Source: a virus
Length of the DNA stretch: 29,162 bases
Strand: one strand, 5' to 3'
IMG/VR virus record: IMGVR_UViG_3300050342_000044
Location: 1-29,162 of that record
Shown: one piece after another, positions 14,513 to 22,195 of the stretch
Layout: each line of letters opens with the position of its first letter
How positions within the stretch are numbered: position 1 is the first letter of the stretch
Translations under genes and position numbers: made by a program
Notes under the pieces: model-generated
Database searches by the model: none
Told to the model about the DNA's origin: nothing
Seen by the model: the letters and a program-made list of their open reading frames with translations, nothing else

Positions 14513-15862
14513 ATGAGTTTTGTCGCGGACCGAATTCGCAAGGGCTTGAAAGCCGTTGTGGAAGCGGTTAAAAAGCCCTTTGCAGCTCAGAGGCTTTACC
14601 CGCCCGAAATAAGCAGGCGCCAGATTGAGGAAGAGGTGCCTGTAAGCTGGAAAGCCGACAACGTCCTATGGGGCTACGTGACAAAATACATGTTGAAGGG
14701 CAGCGGCGCCGGCTTCGTAACCCCGCCCTACACAGCCTACTGGGAAAGGCTCTGGGGAACAGTTCCAATCGAGGATTTGCCCAAATACAAAGACCTTTAC
14801 ACTTTCACGCCCTACATCAAAGCCTCAATCGATGTAACCGTTAACTTGGCGATTTCAAACGGCTTCGAGCTTGAAGGCGGAGAAGACCAAGTTCGAGAAT
14901 GGCTTTCAAACTGGCTTGACGAACAGAACATTCTGGAGACGCTCCGCATAGTCGCGACGGACATGCTTGTTTTCGGCAACGCTTACCTTGAAATGTGCAG
15001 GAACGAGGACACGGGTAAAATCGAGTGGCTTAAACCTCTCGATCCAGTCCACATGCGTGTCCGCCGAGACGCTTACGGGCAAGTGCTCGGCTACATTCAA
15101 CTGTTGACTTTCCCGCCTGTCGTCTTCGCAAGCGATGAAATATGCCACTTCAAATGGGGTGCAAAGAGCTGGTGGTTTGAAAGTTGTTACGGGACAAGCC
15201 TTCTCCGTCCGCTCTTGAAAATCCAGGCTTTAATCGACCAGCTTGAAGACGACATGGCTGTAATAGTGCACACTTACGCCAAACCCATGCTCGTGGTTAA
15301 GGCTGGAACGCCCGAGAGACCCTGGACGGATGCGCAACTCCAGCAGCTTGTTGAAGCCTTCCGTGACCGAAAGCCGGCCACAGATGTTTTCGTGCGTGGA
15401 GACGTGGAAGTTGACGTTGTTCCAAGCCTAACCAAAGATGTCAACGTAACATTTTGGCTTGACTATTTGCTACGGCAACGTGAAGCCGTTTTAGGCGTTC
15501 CAAAGATATTTCTGGGTTATTCAGAGGGAACCAACAGGGCTACAGCGGAAATTATAATGCAGGAGTATGTGACAAGGCTTCGCATGATGCAGGAGATTAT
15601 TGGTGACACGCTTGAAACAGTCTTGTTCAAGCAGCTCATCAGGGACGAGTTCGGCGAGGGTGTTGAAATCCCGAAGGTTAAGTGGAAACCTCTGTGGGAG
15701 CCTCCGTTAGCGGATAAAGCGAAATACCTCTGCGACCTTGTTGACAAAGGCATAATATTGCCCAAAGAAGCCCGAACACAGCTTGGCTTCCCAGAAGAGT
15801 ATCCGATAACCACGCCTGAAGAACTTCAAGCCATTTTGAAACGGAACGGCGTCAAGCCCTGA
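14513..15862 (+). CDS. Portal protein
   Basis: The 449-residue protein follows the terminase after 11 bases, with AGGTGATC as ribosome binding site. Its features match HK97/SPP1-like portals: an N-terminal PPYTAYWERLW segment, the stretch YIKASIDVTVNLAISNGFELEG, a FGNAYLEM strand, IEWLKPLDPVHMRVRRD, and a C-terminal helical region rich in acidic residues. It forms the ring at the capsid vertex where DNA enters and the tail attaches. The gene is intact. Confidence 0.9.
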   Translation: MSFVADRIRKGLKAVVEAVKKPFAAQRLYPPEISRRQIEEEVPVSWKADNVLWGYVTKYMLKGSGAGFVTPPYTAYWERLWGTVPIEDLPKYKDLYTFTPYIKASIDVTVNLAISNGFELEGGEDQVREWLSNWLDEQNILETLRIVATDMLVFGNAYLEMCRNEDTGKIEWLKPLDPVHMRVRRDAYGQVLGYIQLLTFPPVVFASDEICHFKWGAKSWWFESCYGTSLLRPLLKIQALIDQLEDDMAVIVHTYAKPMLVVKAGTPERPWTDAQLQQLVEAFRDRKPATDVFVRGDVEVDVVPSLTKDVNVTFWLDYLLRQREAVLGVPKIFLGYSEGTNRATAEIIMQEYVTRLRMMQEIIGDTLETVLFKQLIRDEFGEGVEIPKVKWKPLWEPPLADKAKYLCDLVDKGIILPKEARTQLGFPEEYPITTPEELQAILKRNGVKP

Positions 15863-15912
15863 TACGGGGTATTTTTCGCTTGAAAAAGCAGGTATAAGGC
15901 TTGGAAGTTAAG

Positions 15913-16065
15913 ATGGATTTGAATGACCTAATTATAATAATTGACATTTTCGCAGCAGCCGCTATGATCATAACAGTCTGCTGGAGCATATCACAAGAGG
16001 TGAAGAGATTACGGAAAAAGATCGAGGAATACATGGAAAAAGCAGGCATAAGGTCCGAGACTTGA
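15913..16065 (+). CDS. Small single-helix membrane protein (50 aa)
   Basis: ATG 15913 to TGA 16065 encodes an N-terminal membrane helix (DLIIIIDIFAAAAMIITVCW) and a charged amphipathic helix (EVKRLRKKIEEYMEKAGIR). The 18 bases coding its EKAGIR end also occur, with one change, 154 bases upstream at 15882-15899. It lies between portal and head-morphogenesis genes and has no recognised family. Confidence 0.5.
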   Translation: MDLNDLIIIIDIFAAAAMIITVCWSISQEVKRLRKKIEEYMEKAGIRSET

Positions 16066-16101
16066 TATGGCATTGAATGCACAACGCTTGCTCAACGCCC
16101 T

Positions 16102-16126
16102 TTTTATATGCTCAATGTTATTGAGC
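16102..16126 (+). promoter_or_regulatory. TATA box with overlapping palindrome (possible operator)
   Basis: TTTTATAT at 16102-16109 lies about 30 bases before the ATG at 16135, the right distance for a leaderless transcript. GCTCAA-TGTTA-TTGAGC (16110-16126), a perfect six-base inverted repeat, sits between TATA box and start, where a repressor could block transcription initiation. This would be an internal promoter for the head genes. Confidence 0.4.
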
Positions 16127-16134
16127 GTGGCATA

Positions 16135-16389
16135 ATGGCGTTTTTCGGCTTTCCAAAACGTGGCGAGCAACGGGTTTACGCTTATCGGACCATGCGGGAC
16201 GAGAAGGTTTGCGATGAGTGTTCCGCCTTGGACGGGCATGAGTTTGTCTGCGAGGCGGATGAAAACCCAACCCGCTATTTCGAGTATGCCGAGCAGTGGG
16301 ATGAGGAGATAGACTCTTGGAAGGTTAACTTGCATCCGTATTGTCGCTGCTGGCTTGAGCTTGTCGACGTTAACCGTGAAGAGGAATGA
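16135..16389 (+). CDS. Minimal MuF/SPP1 gp7-like head morphogenesis domain
   Basis: The 84-residue product holds only the C-terminal Cys/His module seen in Mu F-like minor head proteins: CDECSALDGHEF near the start and HPYCRCW at the end. In many phages this module is the tail of a larger protein fused to or following the portal; here it stands alone. I chose ATG 16135 over upstream GTG/ATG codons because it fits the TATA box spacing and starts the conserved part. It lies in the expected place after the portal. Confidence 0.65.
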   Translation: MAFFGFPKRGEQRVYAYRTMRDEKVCDECSALDGHEFVCEADENPTRYFEYAEQWDEEIDSWKVNLHPYCRCWLELVDVNREEE

Positions 16390-16571
16390 AAATGATAGCT
16401 CCGAATTTTGACTTATTCCTGAAGATTATGTTGTTAGTTTTGATAATCAACTCTATTTGCAGAATAATTTTAGGTGCAATAGGAGTGGAAAAACCCCAAA
16501 AATATGGCAAATTGGACATTTTAGATGGAATATTTTGGCTCATTGTTGTATTTGTTGTTTTATTGCTCTGA
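16386..16571 (+). CDS. Small two-helix membrane protein
   Basis: The 61-residue product overlaps the preceding stop. It has two hydrophobic helices (about residues 10-30 and 44-61) joined by a short polar loop (GVEKPQKYGKLD). Nothing identifies it. Similar small membrane proteins appear at several points in this virus. Confidence 0.55.
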   Translation: MKMIAPNFDLFLKIMLLVLIINSICRIILGAIGVEKPQKYGKLDILDGIFWLIVVFVVLLL

Positions 16572-16584
16572 AGGGGCGAAAAAT

Positions 16585-16896
16585 TTGCCAGGAATCGACG
16601 AAACAGAGAACACTTTCCGTTACCGGGTTCAGGATCCAGAAAAGTTTGACAAGTTCCGGGTTAAGCCCATCACTCAAGGCGTGAAGATTACGTTGGGAAG
16701 GGTTAAAGGAACAAACCGCTGGGAGATTCAAAGCTACATTTTTGACAAGACGCGGTTCAAGGACAAGGAAAGCGTTAAAAATTGGCTTGAAAAGCATTTG
16801 AAAAGCGAGCTGCAGCTTCTTTTGGACTTTAAAGCTTGGAACGAGCTTCGCATGCGGTTTTTGAAAGCTTACCTGGACATTTCCCGCCTCGAATAA
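16585..16896 (+). CDS. Conserved phage head-region protein
   Basis: A TTG at 16585, ten bases after GGGGCG, is the likely start of this 103-residue protein; longer readings run through the preceding membrane protein. It has FRYRVQDPEKFDKFRV, GVKITLGRVKGTNRWEIQSYIF and a KWL-like helix, a combination I recall from a small protein or domain found next to prohead proteases in thermophilic phages. Its role is not known to me; a capsid assembly role is inferred from context. Confidence 0.6.
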   Translation: MPGIDETENTFRYRVQDPEKFDKFRVKPITQGVKITLGRVKGTNRWEIQSYIFDKTRFKDKESVKNWLEKHLKSELQLLLDFKAWNELRMRFLKAYLDISRLE

Positions 16897-16932
16897 GTCT
16901 CACGGGTATCAAATAATCCGAGGTGTAAAAGA

Positions 16933-17304
16933 ATGAGTTTTGAAGCTGCAAAGTGGACAACCAAATACATCAACGACCTTCCAGATTCGACGCCTTTGCC
17001 CTAATCGAGCCTGGCGGCGAAAAGGACGAGGAGGGCAAAACTGTTCCGAGGACTCTGCGCCATCTACCGCACCATAAGCCCGACGGAAGCATTGACCTGC
17101 CCCACTTGCGCAACGCTATGGCCCGTGTAACCCATATCAAGCCTAAAAACATGCCCAAGAAAGAGGCTGTCGAAAAGGCCCATGCACACCATCTTGCGCC
17201 ACTACAAGGAGCTGAAGATTCCACATCAGCCCTGCGAGGTCAACAGGCTTGGCATTAAATGCGAAGGGCTACACCCCGCAAGAGGAGAAGAAAAGCATGC
17301 TTGA
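16933..17304 (+). CDS. Conserved phage protein (KYINDLPDSxFALIEPGG type), two frameshifts
   Basis: The start ATG 16933 follows AGGTG. The frame breaks near 16988, continues one frame back through DAFALIEPGGEKDEEG and LPHLRNAMARV, and breaks again near 17193 before RHYKELKIPHQPCEV and a stop at 17304, back in the first frame. Joined, the three pieces give one product of about 123 residues matching a protein family I recall from phage prohead-protease regions. Losing one base near 16988 and two bases of a T-run near 17193 explain it. Either sequence error or real decay. Confidence 0.55.
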
Positions 17305-17434
17305 AGACTGGCAGGCGTTCGCTGCTTGGCGTGAAGCCTACTTGAGGCGGAAGTATCCAAACGCATGTTTCCAGCGATTGTGGAGTGAAACATGGGCAGA
17401 AACCAGAAGAAAAGGCGGAAGCTTCGCCGTTTAA
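17297..17434 (+). CDS. Small protein (45 aa) before the prohead protease
   Basis: ATG 17297 overlaps the end of the previous gene. The product is helical with several Trp (DWQAFAAWREAYLRRKY and a TWAETRRK segment). It has no recognised family and could be a by-product of the frameshifted region, so confidence is modest. Confidence 0.35.
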   Translation: MLEDWQAFAAWREAYLRRKYPNACFQRLWSETWAETRRKGGSFAV

Positions 17435-17467
17435 AGATTCTCGGCTTGATTTAGAGGTGTGAAAAGC

Positions 17468-18664
17468 ATGCAGCTCAGATATTATGTGCCTTTTAAGGCA
17501 GTTCAGAGCGCCGACCAGAAGGAAGCTCAGTTTCCAATAAAGAGCAGCTTGTGGTTATCGAAGGCGTAGCCATAGACACAAGCGTCAACAAAAACAAGTG
17601 GCAGGTGCCAAAAGAAGACCTTGAATATATCGTTGAAACCTTGAAAGGCGCCCAGCTCCGCGTTGACCACGCTGAAAGCGCTTATGGTCGTTGGGAAAGT
17701 TGTGGATGCAAGCCTTGACGGAGACCGCGTGCTTTTCAGAGCTGAGGTTGGAGACGAAAGGCTCATTGACAAGATCATAAGGGGCTACGTTACGCATGTT
17801 AGTATTCAAGTTGACAGCGACGAGGTTGAATGTTCAAAGTGTAAGCGTCCAACACGCAAAGAGGGAAGGCTTGTCCACCTCTGCCCGGGCGCTTGGGAAG
17901 TTGTCCGAAAGCCAAAAGTGCGCGAATTAAGCATTGTCGCAAGCCCAGCCTACGAGAACACAAGCTTTCAGCCTTTAGGCTTCTATGCAGCTATGAACGA
18001 GGCTCAATGGGGCGCAATAATTGAGTCTTTAACCAAATCGGGTGTTTTGGAGCCTTCTCCTTCACAGTCATCCGTTTCACCGGATGATAATGTGGGTTCT
18101 AAGCCCGCTGGGCTGCAAGAACCCGAAACAAAAACTGTTCAAAAAGCGGGTGAGGTGAAGCCTATGTCCGTTAACGCGGAGCAGAAGGCTTCACCGCAAG
18201 TGGCTCAGGCAACAGTTAACGTTGCACCCGGAGAAACTTCACCGAAGCAAGTGGAATACGAGGACTTCATGAAGCAGCTTGAAAAGCTTATGGAGCAGAT
18301 TAAGGGTGAAACAAGCGAGGAAGCAATTGAGGCTTTGGAGGCTAAGGTCCGCGCCCTTGAGGCCGAGCTTGCCAAGCGTGTTAAGAAGGCAACCCTCAGC
18401 AAGAAGCTGAGCGAGTTGTCTAAACGTTTGGCTGAGCTTGAAGCCAAAAAGGGCGAAGAGGCTGAAGAAGCAGAGGAAGCTGAGGAAGAAGAGGAAGAGG
18501 CTGAAGAAGCTAAAGCGCCGACCCCTGTCAGCGAGGCTAAAAAGAAAGGCTCTGCTGGCAAGGGCATTGTGGCCGTTGACGTCCTCGAAAAGGATGTTTT
18601 GGCAAACTACGACTGGTTTAAGGACTTGCTGAAGGCTCACCGCAAGCTTGTAGGCTTCCAGTAG
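17468..18664 (+). CDS. Prohead protease fused to scaffold, two apparent frameshifts
   Basis: Three pieces join into one protein: MQLRYYVPFKAV (from 17468), then EQLVVIEGVAIDTS and QLRVDHAES (frame shifted near 17538), then VVGKVVDAS onward (shifted back near 17683). The catalytic His is in LRVDHAES and the Ser in ELSIVASPAY, as in HK97/herpesvirus-type prohead proteases. The region after residue about 190 is a Pro/Ala linker, a coiled coil and a Glu-rich stretch, a scaffold-like tail. It would cleave capsid proteins after assembly. Adding back one A near 17537 and removing one T (or adding two T) near 17683 restores the frame. Confidence 0.7.
18164..18664 (+). CDS. Possible nested scaffold protein from an internal start
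   Basis: Within the protease-scaffold gene, GTGAGGTGAAG (18150-18160) is followed by an in-frame ATG at 18164, the same spacing as the start sites of neighbouring genes. The 166-residue product would be the scaffold part alone: a Gln/Ala linker, a coiled coil (MKQLEKLMEQIK to LEAELAKRVKK) and a run of Glu/Ala. In lambda, the scaffold Nu3 is made the same way from inside the protease gene. Inference from layout. Confidence 0.45.
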   Translation: MSVNAEQKASPQVAQATVNVAPGETSPKQVEYEDFMKQLEKLMEQIKGETSEEAIEALEAKVRALEAELAKRVKKATLSKKLSELSKRLAELEAKKGEEAEEAEEAEEEEEEAEEAKAPTPVSEAKKKGSAGKGIVAVDVLEKDVLANYDWFKDLLKAHRKLVGFQ

Positions 18665-18678
18665 AGGGGTGATTTGCC

Positions 18679-19071
18679 ATGTCTTTTGAAGCTCGTGTCG
18701 CTGGAAACATTTTCAGCCTACCCGGAGACATAGTGACCTTCACTGCAAGCGCAGCCGTAACGAAAGGCCAGTTGGTTAAAGTGACGGGTTCAATGACTGT
18801 CGGCCCAGCTGCTGGTGCAACGGACGCAGTTATAGGCGTTGCTGTCGGAAGCGCCTCTGCAGGCTCAAAGGTTCCCGTCATCATGGGCTGCCCAATAGTT
18901 TACGTGACCGCCGGCGGAGCAGTCTCAGCCGGCGCCGTAGTCGGCTCAGACGCTTCGGCAAGGGCTGTGGCGGTCACTACGGCCGGAAACAGGGCTTTAG
19001 GATATGCCTTGGAAGCCGCATCAGCGGCCGGCGACGTGATACTGGTGGCTGTTAACCCGCACGTGTATTAG
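18679..19071 (+). CDS. DUF2190-type capsid decoration protein
   Basis: The 130-residue product follows a GGGGTGAT ribosome binding site. Its low-complexity, Ala/Gly/Val-rich beta pattern (VTKGQLVKVTG, VIGVAVGSASAGSKVPVIM, NRALGYALEAASAAGDVILVAV) matches the DUF2190 family, found directly before the major capsid protein in many phages and thought to decorate or stabilise the capsid. It is intact and in its normal place. Confidence 0.75.
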   Translation: MSFEARVAGNIFSLPGDIVTFTASAAVTKGQLVKVTGSMTVGPAAGATDAVIGVAVGSASAGSKVPVIMGCPIVYVTAGGAVSAGAVVGSDASARAVAVTTAGNRALGYALEAASAAGDVILVAVNPHVY

Positions 19072-19086
19072 AAGGGGTGATTGAGT

Positions 19087-19980
19087 ATGGCTATGTTCCG
19101 TGACGCTTTCACCTGGGTTGACACTGGCGCAATAGCCTATCCAGCCCTGCACAAGAAGATTATTGAGCTAACCATGCCCGCCCTAGTGGTTAAACGCTTG
19201 TTCCCAGAGTTTCCGCTTGTAGCGGGCAAAACAGCAACCTTTGTTAAACAACAAGGCTCAAGGGCTGCGGCGATCACCGAGGTCGCCGAGGGCAGCGAAT
19301 TCCCAATGGACTACACGCCATACACATACATAACAGTCACGCCATATAAGAAAGGCTTACGGGAAAGGATAACCCGAGAAGCAATCGAAGACCTATACAT
19401 ACCCGTCATCGAGGACCAGCTAAGGCGACTTGCAAGGCGTATGGCCTACACAATCGATAAGGACTGCCAAACAGTCATAGACACAGCTGCAGCCACTACG
19501 ATAACGGCTACAGGCAAAAGCCTCTCGGCAACGGGCACAGAGTTCACGATAACAGGCGGGCTTGGAACAAAAGACATTCTAGCAGCCAAAGCCACAATTG
19601 AAAGCTACGGCCTGATACCCGACACGATATTGCTGAACCCGATAAACGCTAGAGACGTCTATTACCTGCCACAGTTCTCGCTATACGCCTACTACGGCGA
19701 GGAAGTCATCCAAACCGGCGCTGTCGGCACAATCTACGGCATGAACGTCTACGTAAGCCCAGTTATACCGGCTGGAACAGCCTACATCCTAAGCACTGGA
19801 CAAAACGCTTCAGCAGCCTATGCCCCGCTTGGGTTTTTCGTAATCAAGCGACCCTTGACAACTGACGTGGAAATCAAGAAGGAGTTTGACGCTGTTGAAG
19901 TGGTGCTTTCAACAAGGTATGCGCCTGTAGTCACTTACGGTGAAGCAATCGTAAAGGTTACAGGCTTGGCGACAAGCTAA
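19087..19980 (+). CDS. Major capsid protein (HK97 fold)
   Basis: ATG 19087 fits the GAAGGGGTGA site better than the TTG six bases earlier. The product of 297 residues has the HK97-family pattern: a helical N-terminal arm, FPLVAGKTATFVKQQGSRAA, FPMDYTPYTYITVTPYKKG with LRERITREAIED (the E-loop/backbone region), a spine helix LRRLARRMAYTIDKD, and LLNPINARDVYYLP in the A-domain. It forms the icosahedral shell. It stands after the decoration gene as expected and is undamaged, although genes on both sides show frame breaks. Confidence 0.85.
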   Translation: MAMFRDAFTWVDTGAIAYPALHKKIIELTMPALVVKRLFPEFPLVAGKTATFVKQQGSRAAAITEVAEGSEFPMDYTPYTYITVTPYKKGLRERITREAIEDLYIPVIEDQLRRLARRMAYTIDKDCQTVIDTAAATTITATGKSLSATGTEFTITGGLGTKDILAAKATIESYGLIPDTILLNPINARDVYYLPQFSLYAYYGEEVIQTGAVGTIYGMNVYVSPVIPAGTAYILSTGQNASAAYAPLGFFVIKRPLTTDVEIKKEFDAVEVVLSTRYAPVVTYGEAIVKVTGLATS

Positions 19981-20010
19981 ACAGCCTAACAATTTCCCGC
20001 CTTTTCCAGT

Positions 20011-20067
20011 TCCCCTTTTTGTTTTTCTGTTCCAGAGCCAGCTCACGTCTGCGGGGCTGGCGGAACA
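20011..20067 (+). terminator. T-tract and two-part hairpin after the capsid gene
   Basis: CCCCTTTTTGTTTTTC (20013-20027) follows the stop of the major capsid gene, then TGTTCC-AGA-GCCAGC (20028-20042) pairs with GCTGGC-GGAACA (20056-20067) over two six-base stems around a 13-base loop. It could stop most transcripts after the abundant capsid message or protect its 3' end. A GAGGTGAG ribosome binding site for the next gene follows directly. Confidence 0.5.
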
Positions 20068-20085
20068 AAAGAGGTGAGTTAAAAA

Positions 20086-20322
20086 ATGTCTGAAAACAAC
20101 AAGAAGCCTAAGCGCGTGCTGTTCCGCCTGATGAAGGGGCTAATCTACGGAAGCGTCATAGGCATGGTTTTCGGCTCAGCGCTTTATCTGTTGGCTTCAG
20201 CCGTAAACCAGATAGCCCCGTTGCCCTTCGCCCCAGCAATTTGGGCAGCTTTGATTTTCGGCGCTTCCGTGGTAGCCGGGACAGCGGTCGAATACAGCGA
20301 CTGGCTTGAAAGCCATGAGTAA
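20086..20322 (+). CDS. Small two-helix membrane protein, first of three
   Basis: The ATG follows GAGGTGAG. The 78-residue product has a basic N-terminus (NKKPKRVLFRLMK), a first hydrophobic helix (about 18-38) and a second (about 47-65), then an acidic end. No family recognised. It lies between the major capsid gene and the head-tail connector, an unusual place for membrane proteins. Confidence 0.6.
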   Translation: MSENNKKPKRVLFRLMKGLIYGSVIGMVFGSALYLLASAVNQIAPLPFAPAIWAALIFGASVVAGTAVEYSDWLESHE

Positions 20323-20536
20323 ACTTTCCATCCTCTGCCACGTTTTACACGGCTTGGCAGCGGGCTTCCTAGCCCCTAAAGGATGGCTCGGCTTAGCAAC
20401 CTCCCTTTTTCTCTACGCCCAGTTTTTCCTTTACGAGTTTGTTGAAGAGTCAAAAATCCGCGATGAAATGTTTCACGAGCTTCGCGAATGGAGTTTCGGC
20501 TTCATAATCGGCTTGGTGCTGGGCCTATGCGTTTAA
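20315..20536 (+). CDS. Small membrane protein, second of three
   Basis: ATG 20315 overlaps the end of the preceding gene. The 73-residue product has hydrophobic segments near residues 5-36 and a C-terminal helix (FGFIIGLVLGLCV), with a charged middle (EESKIRDEMFHELREW). The paired overlaps suggest coupled translation with its neighbours. Confidence 0.6.
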   Translation: MSKLSILCHVLHGLAAGFLAPKGWLGLATSLFLYAQFFLYEFVEESKIRDEMFHELREWSFGFIIGLVLGLCV

Positions 20537-20772
20537 GACGCCTTAAACATTTGAAAAACGTTTGCAGTATCGCCTTCAGCGTTTTCATGCTTGTCGCGGG
20601 GCTTTGGCAGCTTGAAATCGTGGAGTTTCGGCTCTCGTTGGGGTTTAAAACGTTTGACTGGCCCTTCTACATGCTTCCAAGCGTCGGCATTTGGCTTGCC
20701 CGCGACATAATGTATGGCGTGATAGTCCTCGCGTTTATAATCCAATTTTTGAGCCTGTGGTTCTGGGATTAA
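20527..20772 (+). CDS. Small membrane protein, third of three
   Basis: ATG 20527 lies inside the previous gene. The 81-residue product has a basic N-terminus (MRLRRLKHLKN), a hydrophobic helix (about 12-30), an aromatic-rich middle and a second helix ending LSLWFWD. Unidentified. It ends one base before the connector gene. Confidence 0.6.
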   Translation: MRLRRLKHLKNVCSIAFSVFMLVAGLWQLEIVEFRLSLGFKTFDWPFYMLPSVGIWLARDIMYGVIVLAFIIQFLSLWFWD

Positions 20773-20773
20773 C

Positions 20774-21225
20774 ATGACCGTGCAATATGTATCCGCGTCT
20801 GATGTTCAAGCAGCCCTAAACATGACATACGACAGCGTAAACCATGTTTACACGGTTTACGGCTTAACAATCGCCGAGGCGAGTGTAAACGCTCATGTGG
20901 ACTTCGCAAACACCTACATAAACGCGCTTCTCGGAAGAGACCTAACCGCGGACGACCCGAAATACCCGGTTGCAAGGATGGCGGCTTTAGATTTGGCTTG
21001 CATGCGTGTCCTCGTCGTCTCAAGCGGCGGAGCCATGATAGGCGCCTTCGACTACTTTCTCGGCGATTTACGTGTGCAAGAGCCGGTCCATACGCAGAAG
21101 CCATTGAACGCACAATCAAAGGCTTCCAGGAGGATTTCGTCCGCCAGCTGGTTAACTTGACAACGCCGGTTAAGGCTGCAGAGGCCGCGGCTGCTGAAGA
21201 GGTTCCAAATATCGGGGAGGGCTGA
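20774..21225 (+). CDS. Head-tail connector (adaptor) protein, one frameshift
   Basis: The first frame reads MTVQYVSASDVQAAL through a helical region to GDLRV; near 21076 the frame drops back by one and continues ARAGPYAEAIERTIKGFQ to a stop at 21225, giving about 150 residues. Small all-helical adaptors of this type join the portal to the tail (HK97 gp6-like). Restoring a second G in GTG(G)CA at 21076 would make one open frame. Functional assignment is by fold-like pattern and position. Confidence 0.6.
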
Positions 21226-21232
21226 TCAATCC

Positions 21233-21349
21233 ATGACGTTCAAAAACTATGTGAAGTTGAAGCTTAACGGGCGCGTCACAATTTTGGATCCGGGCGTGGA
21301 CATTGAGAAGCTCGCCGAAATTTACGAGGTGGAGCCGTGTAGTAGCTGA
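21233..21349 (+). CDS. Very small protein (38 aa) in connector region
   Basis: ATG 21233, eight bases after GGGAGGGC, to TGA 21347-21349, which overlaps the next ATG. The 38-residue product is basic then acidic, with a strand-helix look (VKLKLNGRVTILDPGVDIEKLAEIY limited to its middle). Unidentified, supported by its ribosome binding site and the ATGA overlap. Confidence 0.5.
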   Translation: MTFKNYVKLKLNGRVTILDPGVDIEKLAEIYEVEPCSS

Positions 21350-21771
21350 TGGCGGACGCAGCTGAAGTTTTATGCCAGCACCTTCAGGACAACTGGAGCC
21401 TTTCAAGCCCCTCTAAGGCGGACATTTATTGGGCTAAAAGCAAGGTTGAAGCAATAGACTTCGCGAAGATGGCGAAAAACTATGTTGTAGCCTGTTACGC
21501 GCCCATGACTGCTGCAAACATTCGCAATATAGCCAAAGACGTGGACCTTGTCGAACAAAACGTTATGGTTGACGTCCTCGTCAAAGTTGTAACGTCTGTA
21601 AATGATGCTGTTAACGCGCGGGAAAACATGCGGGGCGAGGTTTACCGCATTTTGAAGGCGTCTGTTCCAAGCGGTTTCCAGGACGCATACATAACACGTG
21701 AGTTCAATAAGGTTGAAAGCCCAGACTTGGCTCGTTTAAGTCTTCAAGTCGTGATGGTGAGTTTTGCTTGA
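21349..21771 (+). CDS. Tail completion/minor tail protein candidate
   Basis: The 140-residue protein lies between connector and HK97 gp10-like genes. It is alpha/beta with WSLSSPSKADIYWAKSK at the start and a C-terminal strand LSLQVVMVSF. Position and length fit a tail completion protein of the gp9/gpU kind; I cannot name a family from sequence. It overlaps the next gene by four bases. Confidence 0.5.
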   Translation: MADAAEVLCQHLQDNWSLSSPSKADIYWAKSKVEAIDFAKMAKNYVVACYAPMTAANIRNIAKDVDLVEQNVMVDVLVKVVTSVNDAVNARENMRGEVYRILKASVPSGFQDAYITREFNKVESPDLARLSLQVVMVSFA

Positions 21772-22133
21772 CCGTTAAGATAGAAGTTGACGTTTCAGAA
21801 GTTGAAGCCTTCGCCGAAGCCTTGAGGCAGATGCCTGAACAATTGCGGGAAAGGTTTGCGGGTGTTTTGGGCGAAATCGGCCAGCAGATTGTCGTCCGCG
21901 CGAGGGCCTATGCGCCTGTCCGCACCGGCGCCCTTCGAGCAAGCATATACCAAACAGTCACACGAGACTTGGTTCTCCGCGTGGGCGCTTACGTTTACTA
22001 CGCAATATTCCAGGAATTTGGAACCCGCTATATTGCGCCTCGATATTTCTTGACGCGTGCAATTCAGGAGAATTTGCCCCTCTTGGCTTTCGCCATGCAA
22101 GAGGCGATAAGCCAAACTTGGGAAAGCTTGTAG
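21768..22133 (+). CDS. HK97 gp10-like head-tail/tail component
   Basis: TTG start overlapping the previous stop. The 121-residue product has the family pattern: a helix FAEALRQMPEQLRERF, then ARAYAPVRTGALRASI, and VYYAIFQEFGTRYIAPRYFL, the APxxTGxLxxSI and FGTxxxxPxxFL motifs of HK97 gp10. These proteins complete the head-tail joint. The gene is intact. Confidence 0.75.
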   Translation: MTVKIEVDVSEVEAFAEALRQMPEQLRERFAGVLGEIGQQIVVRARAYAPVRTGALRASIYQTVTRDLVLRVGAYVYYAIFQEFGTRYIAPRYFLTRAIQENLPLLAFAMQEAISQTWESL

Positions 22134-22195
22134 AGGGCTGCCACAGGCGGGTGGCCCGCAAGCAAAAACTCGTATGAAAGAGGTGAGCGTGTAAA

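Noticed and set aside
16067-16135. 22-codon hydrophobic frame before the head-morphogenesis gene
   Set aside because: It spans the TATA box and palindrome and has no ribosome binding site; a promoter reading explains the stretch better.
18205-18567. Minus-strand frames rich in Ser/Ala opposite the scaffold gene
   Set aside because: They mirror the Glu/Ala/Lys-rich coding repeats on the plus strand and have no start signals.
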